This document shows, piece after piece, positions 56,149 to 64,000 of a DNA stretch of 64,000 bases (positions within the stretch are counted from its first letter, which is position 1; every line of letters starts with the position of its first letter). The stretch spans positions 85,047,015-85,111,014 of the forward strand of contig JAVIAB010000156.1 of the NCBI GenBank assembly GCA_032433765.1, written 5' to 3'. The notes beneath the pieces are model-generated. The model ran no database searches and had not been told where the DNA came from. It saw nothing but the letters and a program-made list of their open reading frames with translations. A program made the position numbers and the translations under genes. Source of the stretch: Megaustenia siamemsis. Taxonomy: Eukaryota > Mollusca > Gastropoda > Stylommatophora > Ariophantidae.

Positions 56149-56330
56149 GTGAGTAGATACACCATGTAGCCTTCATCACCTTCCCTGACAGATGATTACG
56201 TACCTTGAACTTTACAACTGCAAGCCCTGCCAGCAGGATTATGTGACCTTGAACTTCATATACACCAATCACAAATGACATTTATCCATTAGACTGCGTA
56301 CGCCTGTCAACTCCATGACGCTGACAGGAC

Positions 56331-56860
56331 AAGATGACATTTTTTGGTTTTCTCTTTAGTCCTCCGTCTCACTGTTCGATTGTAGATGACATTTTTTGGT
56401 TTTCTCTTTAGTCCTCCGTCTCACTGTTCGATTGTAGATGACATTTTTGGTTTTCTCTTTAGTCCTCCGTCTCACTGTTCGATTGTAGATGACATTTTTT
56501 GGTTTTCTCTTTAGTCCTCCGTCTCACTGTTCGATTGTAGATGACATTTTTGGTTTTCTCTTTAGCTCTCCGTCTCACTGTTCGATTGTAGATGACATTT
56601 TTTGTTTTCTCTTTAGTCCTCCGTCTCACTGTTCGATTGTAGATGACATTTTTGGGTTTTCTCTTTAGTCCTCCGTCTCACTGTTCGATTGTAGATGACA
56701 TTTTTTGGTTTTCTCTTTAGTCCTCCGTCTCACTGTTCGATTGTAGATGACATTTTTTGGTTTTCTCTTTAGTCCTCCGTCTCAATGTTCGATTGTAGAT
56801 GACCATTTTTGGTTTTCTCTTTAGTCCTCCGTCTCAATGTTCGATTGTAGATGACATTTT
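56331..56860. repeat. 52-bp minisatellite in intron 2, ~10 copies
   Basis: Unit contains GGTTTTCTCTTTAGTCCTCC and TCACTGTTCGATTGTAGATG. Each unit includes a pyrimidine tract followed by TTTAG, like a 3' splice site in the sense of the host gene. Confidence 0.95.
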
Positions 56861-57738
56861 TGACTTTTCTACTCAGCTGGGATATAGGTTCTACTACATT
56901 CTTTTGACTTTTCTACTCAGCTGGGATATAGGTTCTACTACATTCTTTTGACTTTTCTACTCAGCTGGGATATAGGTTCTACTACATTCTTTTGACTTTC
57001 TACTCAGCTGAGATATAGGTTCTACTACATTCTTTTGACTTTTCTACTCAGCTGAGATATAGGTTCTACTACATTCTTTTGACTTTTCTACTCAGCTGGG
57101 ATATAGGTTCTACTACATTCTTTTGACTTTTCTACTCAGCTGGGATATAGGTTCTACTACATTCTTTTGACTTTTCTACTCAGCTGAGATAAAGGTTCTA
57201 CTACATTCTTTTGACTTTTCTACTCAGCTGAGATATAGGTTCTACTACATTCTTTTGACTTTTCTACTCAGCTGGGATATAGGTTCTACTACATTCTTTG
57301 ACTTTTCTACTCAGCTGGGATATAGGTTCTACTACATTCTTTGACTTTTCTACTCAGCTGAGATATAGGTTCTACTACATTCTTTTGACTTTTCTACTCA
57401 GCTGGGATATAGGTTCTACTACATTCTTTTGACTTTTCTACTCAGCTGGGATATAGGTTCTACTACATTCTTTGACTTTTCTACTCAGCTGGATATAGGT
57501 TCTACTACATTCTTTTGACTTTTCTACTCAGCTGAGATATAGGTTCTACTACATTCTTTTGACTTTTCTACTCAGCTGAGATATAGGTTCTACTACATTC
57601 TTTTGACTTTTCTACTCAGCTGAGATATAGGTTCTACTACATTCTTTTGACTTTTCTACTCAGCTGAGATATAGGTTCTACTACATTCTTTTGACTTTTC
57701 TACTCAGCTGAAATATAAGTCCTGCTGTATCCTTTTGA
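56861..57738. repeat. 44-bp minisatellite in intron 2, ~20 copies
   Basis: Unit contains TTTTGACTTTTCTACTCAGC and TGGGATATAGGTTCTACTAC. The TTTTCTACTCAG part again resembles a 3' splice site. Very homogeneous. Confidence 0.95.
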
Positions 57739-57884
57739 CTACATGACATCATACTCTCTCTGTTTCCAAAAGCCTCCTTTTTCCTTGTTGATTTCTAGTC
57801 TGTAGTTTTATAGCCTGTGGGATTTTGTTTTACAACAGGTGAGAGGGAGGTTGTTAGCCTACCCGCAACCTCTTTATTCGCCTC

Positions 57885-58345
57885 ATCGACATGCCTGGTA
57901 GGTGACCATCGACATACCTGGTAGGTGACCATCGACATACCTGGTAGGTGATCATCGACATACCTGGTAGGTGATCATCGACATACCTGGTAGGTGACCA
58001 TCGACATACCTGGTAGGTGACCATCGACATACCTGGTAGGTGACCATCGACATACCTGGTAGGTGATCATCGACATACCTGGTAGGTGATCATCGACATA
58101 CCTGGTAGGTGACCATCGACATACCTGGTAGGTGATCATCGACATACCTGGTAGGTGACCATCGACATACCTGGTAGGTTATCATCGACATACCTGGTAG
58201 GTGATCATCGACATACCTGGTAGGTTATCTTCGACATAACTGGTAGGTGACCATCGACATACCTGGTAGATGACCATCGACATACCTGGTAGGTGATCAT
58301 CGACATACCTGGTAGGTGACCATCGACATACCTGGTAGGTGACAG
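57885..58345. repeat. 23-bp minisatellite in intron 2, ~20 copies
   Basis: Unit contains CATACCTGGTAGGTGACCAT (CGA). Each unit has CTGGTAGGTGA, a donor-like GGTAGGTGA. Confidence 0.95.
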
Positions 58346-58451
58346 TAGCTACATTCACAACTTCTCCCTTCACCAAAGTGAGAGTCCCTGTCAGGAAACT
58401 CAAGACGCCAGCTTGACATGTAATTTTGTCTTTAATGCAATTATTTAATCA

Positions 58452-58630
58452 CTCTTTGAATATACCCATTTAGTCTTCTCTTTGAATGTAATAATCTGGT
58501 TTTCTTTTTGAATGTAATAATCTGGTCTTCTCTCTGAATGTAATAATCTGGTCGTCTCTATGTATGTAATAATCGGGTCTTATCTATGAATGTAATAACC
58601 TGGTCTTCTCTCTGAATGTAACAATATGGT
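58452..58630. repeat. 26-bp minisatellite, left part
   Basis: Unit contains GAATGTAATAATCTGGTCTT plus CTCTCT. Interrupted by the LTR at 58631 and resumed at 59095. Confidence 0.9.
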
Positions 58631-59094
58631 TGTTGCCGCGTCACCACATGCAAAGGTCAGACTTCAAATTAATGAATGACCAACACGATTTCTTTACAAC
58701 ATTACAAAGTTTATTCATACCTTCTTGTACTTGTTCAGACTGCTGGACTGACCCAGGAGAGTCTAACGGCTACTTCTGACTACACCTACTGATTGACTCT
58801 ACTCTACTAAACGTTGTGTGTTCTTCTGCTCAGATTATGATATTCTCCGTTGACCGTTGAGTCTCTCCCAGGCTTATATATCTCCTTATTTTCTATCCCA
58901 TGGTTCCTCCTTCAACCAATCCAATTCTGCCACTCTAACTTTCCCTTGTCTACTAGTTACTACATATTACGTCATCTCTTTCACCTTTCTAGAAGTGCCC
59001 AGGCCGCACCATCTTGAACTTACGCACCGATGTTATATTTCCCCGTTTGCACACCTTCTACTATATTTTGGTTCACTACTACTTTACTATTACA
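58631..59094 (+). mobile_element. probable solo LTR (464 bp)
   Basis: Unique block splitting the 26-bp array. Begins TGTTGCCGCG and ends TTACTATTACA (TG...CA), flanked by TGGT on both sides (58627-58630 and 59095-59098), a 4-bp duplication as for Ty3/Gypsy-type elements. A TATA-like GGCTTATATATCTCC lies near 58872. No internal region, so recombination between LTRs is likely. Confidence 0.6.
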
Positions 59095-59925
59095 TGGTCG
59101 TCTCTATGTATGTAATAATCTTGTCTTCTCCCTGAATGTAACAATCGGGTCTTCTCCCTGAATGTAATAATCTTATCTTCTCCCTGAATGTAATAATCTT
59201 GTCTTCTCCTGAATGTAATAATCTTGTCTTCTCCCTGAATGTAATAATCTTATCTTCTCCCTGAATGTAATAATCTTGTCTTCTCCCTGAATGTAATAAT
59301 CTTGTCTTCTCCCTGAATGTAATAATCTTATCTTCTCCCTGAATGTAATAATCTTGTCTTCTCCCTGAATGTAATAATCTTGTCTTCTCCCTGAATGTAA
59401 TAATTTTGTCTTCTCCCTGAATGTAATAATCTGGTCTTCTCCCTGAATGTAATAATCTGGTTTTCTCTCTGAATCTAATAATCGGGTCGTCTCTATGTAT
59501 GTAATAATCTGGTCTTCTCTATGTATGTAATAATCTGGTCTTCTCTCAGAATGTAACAATCGGGTCTTATCTCTGAATGTAATAATCTGGTCGTCTCTAT
59601 GTATGTAATAATCTGGTCTTCTCTCTGAATGTAACAATCGGGTCTTATCTCTGAATGAAATAATCGGGTCTTTTCTCTGAATGTAATAATCTGGTCTTAT
59701 CTATGTATGTCATAATCTGGTCTTATCTATGTTTGTAATAATCTGGTCTTCTCTCTGAATGTAATAATCTGGTCTTCTCTTTGTATGTAATAATCTGGTC
59801 TTCTTCTTGAATGTAATAATCTGGTCTTTTCTTTGTATGTAATAATCTGGTCTTCTCTTTGTACGTAATAATCTGGTCTTCTTCTTGAATGTAATAATGT
59901 GGTCTAGTCTCTGAATGTAATAATG
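59095..59925. repeat. 26-bp minisatellite, right part, ~32 copies
   Basis: Same unit as 58452-58630, with variants CTCCCTGAATG, CTCTATGTATG and CTTCTTGAATG. It reaches to within ~18 bases of the exon 3 acceptor. Confidence 0.95.
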
Positions 59926-59943
59926 TGGTGTTGTGTTTCCAAG

Positions 59944-60114
59944 ACTCCAGCCAGGTAGACTTGGCCCTTGTTTACCACTTGTCTAAGATAGAAAAAATCG
60001 GAGATCGCCAAGTATTTTGTTCCATTCCTGTTAACAACATTAAAGAAGACAAACATCGACAATGGAGATGTCAGGATTGCGTTGGTGAATTATGAGAGAA
60101 GAGCCAATGTTGAA
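59944..60114 (+). CDS. vWA-domain gene, exon 3: first half of vWA domain (1-base frame problem)
   Basis: Acceptor GTGTTGTGTTTCCAAG; donor TGAA|GTAAGT. Entering in phase 1 it reads SSQVDLALVYHLSKIEK; after the A6 run at 59992-59997 the domain continues in the next frame as FVPFLLTTLKKTNIDNGDVR and IALVNYERRANVE, a typical vWA beta-alpha-beta segment. The exon is 171 bases; 170 would keep the frame and end in phase 0, which exon 4 needs. So one extra A is present: an assembly error, a polymorphism or an inactivating mutation. The first strand ends in VYHLSK where canonical vWA has DxSxS, so the metal-binding site seems lost. Confidence 0.8.
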
Positions 60115-61782
60115 GTAAGTGACTTGATCTTATCTACAGGGCCTCTGTGACTTGATCTTATCTAAAGATCCTCTGTGACTTGAACTTATCTACACAGCCT
60201 CTGTGATTTGATCTTATCTTATCTAAAGAGCCTCTGTGAATTGATCTTATCTACAGGGCCTCTGTGACTTGATCTTATCTAAAGATCCTCTGTGACTTGA
60301 ACTTATCTACACAGCCTCTGTGATTTGATCTTATCTATCTAAAGAGCCTCTGTGAATTGATCTTATCTGAAGATCCTCTGTGACTTGAACTTATCTACAC
60401 AGCCTCTGTGATTTGATCTTATCTTATCTAAAGAGCCTCTGTGACTTGATCTTATCTAGAGAGCCTCTGTGACTTGATCTTATCTAAAGATCCTCTGTGA
60501 CTTGATCTTATCTAAAGAGCCTCTGTGACTTGAACTTATCTACACAGCCTCTGTGATTTGATCTAATCTTATCTAAAGAGCTTCTGTGGCTTGATCTTAT
60601 CTAGAGAGCCGATGTGACGTGATCTTATGTAAAGAGCCGATGTGACGTGATCTTATCTAAAGATCCCCTGTGACTTGATCTTATCTAAAGAGCCTCTGTG
60701 ACTTAATCTTATCTAAAGATCCTCTGTGACTTAATCTTATCTAAAGATCATCTGTGACTTGATCTTAGCTAAAGAGCCTATGTGACTTGAACTTATCCAG
60801 CGAGCCTCTGTGACTTGATCTTATATAAAGATCCTCTGTGACTTGAACTTATCTACACAGCCTCTGTTATTTGATCTTATCTTATCTACAGAGCCTCTGT
60901 GACTTGATCTTTATCTAAAGAGCCTGTGTGACTTGAACTTATCTACACAGCCTCTGTGATTTGATCTTATCTTATCTAAAGAGCGTATGTTACTTGATCT
61001 TATCTAGACAGCCGATGTGACGTGATCTTATCTAAAGATCCACTGTGACTTGATCTTATCTAGAGAGCCTCTGTGACTTGATCTTATCTAAAGATCCTAT
61101 GTGACTTGATCTTATCTAAAGAGCTTCTGTGACTTGATCTTATCTAGAGAGCTTCTGTGACTTGATCTTATCTAAAGATCTTCTGTGACTTGATCTTATC
61201 TAAAGATCCTCTGTGACTTGATCTTATCTAAAGAGCCTCTGTGACTTGATCTTATCTAAAGAGCCTCTGTGACTTGATCTTATCTAGAGAGCCTCTGTGA
61301 CTTGATCTTATCTAAAGATCCTCTGTGACTTGAACTTATCTACACAGCGTCAGTGATTTGATCTTATCTTTTCTAAAGAGCTTATGTGACTTGATCTTAT
61401 CTAAAGAGCCTCTGTGACTTGATCTTATCTAAAGAGCCTCTGTGACTTGATCTTATCTAGAGAGCCTCTGTGACTTGATCTTATCTAAAGATCCTCTGTG
61501 ACTTGATCTTATCTAAAGATCCTCTGTGACTTGATCTTATCTAGAGAGCCTCTGTGACTTGATCTTATCTAAAGATCCTCTGTGACTTGATCTTTTCTAA
61601 AGATCATCTGTGACTTGATCTTATCTAAAGATCATCTGTGACTTGATCTTATCTAAAGATCCTCTGTGACTTGATCTTATCTAAAGAGCCTCTGTGACTT
61701 GATCTTATCTAAAGAGCCTCTGTGACTTGATCTCATCTAAAGATCATATGTGACTTGATCTTAACTAAAGATCCTCTGTCAA
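60115..61782. repeat. 28-bp minisatellite in intron 3, ~60 copies
   Basis: Unit contains TGACTTGATCTTATCTAAAG plus ATCCTCTG or AGCCTCTG. The array starts inside the exon 3 donor: GTAAGTGACTTGATCTTATC. Confidence 0.95.
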
Positions 61783-62584
61783 TCAAGACATATATTTGTG
61801 TAGTTCCTAAATGATATCATTTGGGTATAATCAATACATAAAGTGCTTTTAGAACATCTGAAATCAATGGTAGATTTTGGTAGCCAACCATAGATACTGA
61901 GACCGCACTCATTGATGATGAGACAATTTCAACAAACATTAAAACAAGTTATCAAATGTCAGGAACATTTGTTTTCTTCTTTCTCCTTCACTATCTTTTA
62001 ACATCTGGCAAAGCCCCTTAGGCCTTTTCCATAGACTGAATTTCGCATAAATGTATTGTTCCCAGTAGACACCAGCAGAGTGAGCGTGTGGCCCTCGCCA
62101 TACAGGCAGATATTTCACGACTCCAAAAGTGCACGTATTTGTATTTTTCAGAGTGTGACGTTTTAGGTAAACTATCTTAACAATTTTGCCCGGACAGAGG
62201 CCTTTTCATCCTACCCTTTTAGGAGCCAGTAATTCTTTAATTTGCGCAGAGTGCACATCGGACCTCCTTTTTTACGTCATTCTCCGAGAGACATCCAATC
62301 TCATTACCCAAAAAACAGGGGAGAGTTCAGCCACGGAGAGACTATTCGACAAGAATAACTCAAACCTCCCACATCAGGATATTCTTGTATCTGCCGATGT
62401 CATAGCCGTAGACCAGCCAGACCCCATTTGTTGCAACGAGGGGAACGCGGAGTTTTGTTTTCTAAACCCACTTCCCGAATGTGGGTGGGTTGCCAAACAA
62501 AGATGTGATTGTTGTCAAAAGTATTTGAATTAATTATGTGTTCATATTCTAATCAATTCATTCTTGGGATATGTATGAGCTTAA
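61783..62584. other. intron 3, unique part with a Cys-rich open frame
   Basis: 61866-61918 is a 3' relic of LINE-E (TGGTAGCCAACCATAGATAC followed by a GATGATGAG tail). An open frame at 62186-62533 (plus) without a proper ATG start ends in a Cys-rich segment (DPICCNEGNAEFC, RCDCCQKYLN). I do not recognise it; it could be a relic of another element. Confidence 0.4.
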
Positions 62585-63268
62585 CCTTCATGTATGAAGT
62601 GAGTTTAATCTGCATGTATAAACTGAGCTAAACCTTGATATATGAAGTGAGCTTAACCTTCATGCATGAAGTGAGCTTAACCTTCAAGTATGAAGTGAGC
62701 TTAACCTTCATGTATGAACTGAGTTTAATCTGCATGTATAAACTGAACTAAACCTTGATATATGAAGTGAGCTTAACCTTCATGTATGAAGTGAGCTTAA
62801 CCTTCAAGTATGAAGTGAGCTTAATCTTCAAGTATGAAGTGAGCTTAATCTTCAAGTATGAAGTGAGCTTAATCTTCATGTATGAAGTGAGCTTAACCTT
62901 CATGTATGAAGTGAGCTTAATCTTCAAGTATGAAGTGAGCTTAACCTTCAAGTATGAAGTGAGCGTAATCTTCAAGTATGAAGTGAGCTTAACCTTCAAG
63001 TATGAAGTGAGCTTAACCTTCAAGTATGAAGTGAGCTTAATCTTCAAGTATGAAGTGAGCTTAACCTTCATGTATGAAGTGAGCTTAATCTTCAAGTATG
63101 AAGTGAGCTTAATCTTCAAGTATGAAGTGAGCTTAACCTTCAAGTACGAAGTGAGCTTAATCTTCAAGTATGAAGTGAGCTTAACCTTCATGTATGAAGT
63201 GAGCTTAACCTTAAAGTATAAAGTGAGCTTAATCTTCAAGTATGAAGTGAGCTTAACCTTCATGTATA
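62585..63268. repeat. 24-bp minisatellite in intron 3, ~28 copies
   Basis: Unit contains GAAGTGAGCTTAACCTTCAA plus GTAT. Being a multiple of three, it gives a 175-codon plus frame (YEVSLTFK) and a 171-codon minus frame (KVKLTSYL) over the same bases; both are repeat artefacts. Ends 36 bases before the exon 4 acceptor. Confidence 0.95.
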
Positions 63269-63304
63269 CAGAATTCCAATAACTTTCGTTGATGCTTCCT
63301 CCAG

Positions 63305-63412
63305 TTCAACCTTGAGAAGTTCAAGACTTCGGCGGAGATATTTCAGGTGATCAATAGGATTGGAGAAGATAAGGTCGCTGAGAGATCTTCTGGCGGTAGT
63401 GCCTTCAATCAG
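63305..63412 (+). CDS. vWA-domain gene, exon 4: continuation of vWA domain
   Basis: Acceptor TTGATGCTTCCTCCAG; donor TCAG|GTAAAC. The 108 bases form 36 codons in phase 0: FNLEKFKTSAEIFQVINRIG, then DKVAERSSGGSAFNQ. It follows exon 3 as vWA domains do, where xVxFxLxxYxTxxEIxxAIxxI leads to the GGGTxTxxAL helix. The rest of the domain must lie beyond the window. The family includes matrilins and collagen VI-like proteins; I cannot say which this is. Confidence 0.8.
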
Positions 63413-63627
63413 GTAAACAAACATGTGTACCACAACGTCCATGTGTAATTATTGATTTTAGTTATAAATAGTACATTTTTTACCACTTTTTTATTTACTC
63501 ATGTGGGTGTATGAATTTATTTATTTGAGTTTTTATATTTTAAGTATGGTTGAATTAAGTTCCGCTGTCATTAAATACAGAATGTAAAATGAATAACATG
63601 TAACTAAGCACTCAAAAAATAGAAGTT
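63413..63627. other. intron 4 start
   Basis: AT-rich unique sequence; nothing recognised. Confidence 0.5.
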
Positions 63628-64000
63628 ATATCAATAGGGAGACGTTAAACATAGTTATAGAACTAATTATGAGATCAATAGGGAGACGTTAAACATAGTT
63701 ATAGAACCAATTATGAGATCAATAGGAGACGTTAAACATAGTTATAGAACCAATTATGAGATCAATAGGGAGACGTTAAACATAGTTATAGAACCAATTA
63801 TGAGATCAATAGGGAGACGTTAAACATAGTTATAGAACTAATTATGAGATCAATAGGGAGACGTTAAACATAGTTATAGAACTAATTATGAGATCAGTAG
63901 GGAGACGTTAAACATAGTTATAGAACTAATTATGAGATCAGTAGGGAGACGTTAAACATAGTTATAGAACTAATTATGAGATCAATTGGGAGACGTTAAA
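63628..64000. repeat. 44-bp minisatellite in intron 4, at least 8 copies
   Basis: Unit contains GAGATCAATAGGGAGACGTT and AAACATAGTTATAGAACTAA. Runs past the window end. Confidence 0.95.

Noticed and set aside
62748..63282. Opposed 171- and 175-codon frames (KVKLTSYL / YEVSLTFK)
   Set aside because: Mirror-image artefacts of a 24-bp repeat lying in an intron.

Overview
The window is nuclear DNA of an invertebrate animal, most probably a mollusc. That assignment is inference from repeat style: tRNA-derived SINEs, several non-LTR retrotransposon families, Penelope-like elements, a Polinton-type element and an extreme density of minisatellites. Split exons with GT-AG borders and AATAAA signals show it is eukaryotic; nothing looks bacterial.

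Layout. 1-5.4 kb: a TATG microsatellite, a 46-bp and a 42-bp minisatellite. 5.6-8.2 kb: a non-LTR retrotransposon (here LINE-A) inserted head-on into another (LINE-B), with a 10-bp target duplication and a 5' inversion. 8.2-23 kb: arrays with 25, 22, 28, 41, 91, 32, 27, 38 and two 52-bp units, one tRNA-SINE and a LINE fragment. 23-45.9 kb: putative LTR, Penelope-like fragments, a 36-bp array, a 4.1-kb array of 17-bp units, a 34-bp array full of TGACGTCA sites, arrays of 20, 72 and 38 bp, and more LINE and SINE copies.

45,912-53,950 is the most interesting part: an 8.0-kb element with about 600-bp terminal inverted repeats and a near-perfect 6-bp target duplication, inserted in a 24-bp minisatellite. 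On the minus strand, from right to left, it carries remnants of a packaging ATPase, two small conserved proteins, a retroviral-type integrase with a chromodomain, a probable minor capsid protein, a basic pX/pVI-like protein, an F54H12.2-like (probable major capsid) protein and an adenain-like cysteine protease. One plus-strand gene at the right end encodes a PC4-like ssDNA-binding domain followed by tandem NYTPP repeats. This is a Polinton/Maverick (adintovirus-like) gene set, but no family-B DNA polymerase is visible. Both outermost genes read outward into the inverted repeats and share their last five codons and a poly(A)-signal region. All genes except possibly the basic core ones are clearly broken by stops or frameshifts, so this copy looks dead.

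54.36-63.4 kb and beyond: a plus-strand host gene. Four exons with consistent phases encode a signal peptide, a short linker and the start of a von Willebrand factor A domain. Its introns consist largely of minisatellites (52, 44, 23, 26, 28, 24 and 44-bp units), several touching the splice sites, plus a likely solo LTR and a LINE fragment. The gene continues past the window end.

Most long open frames in the window are artefacts of tandem repeats whose unit is a multiple of three.
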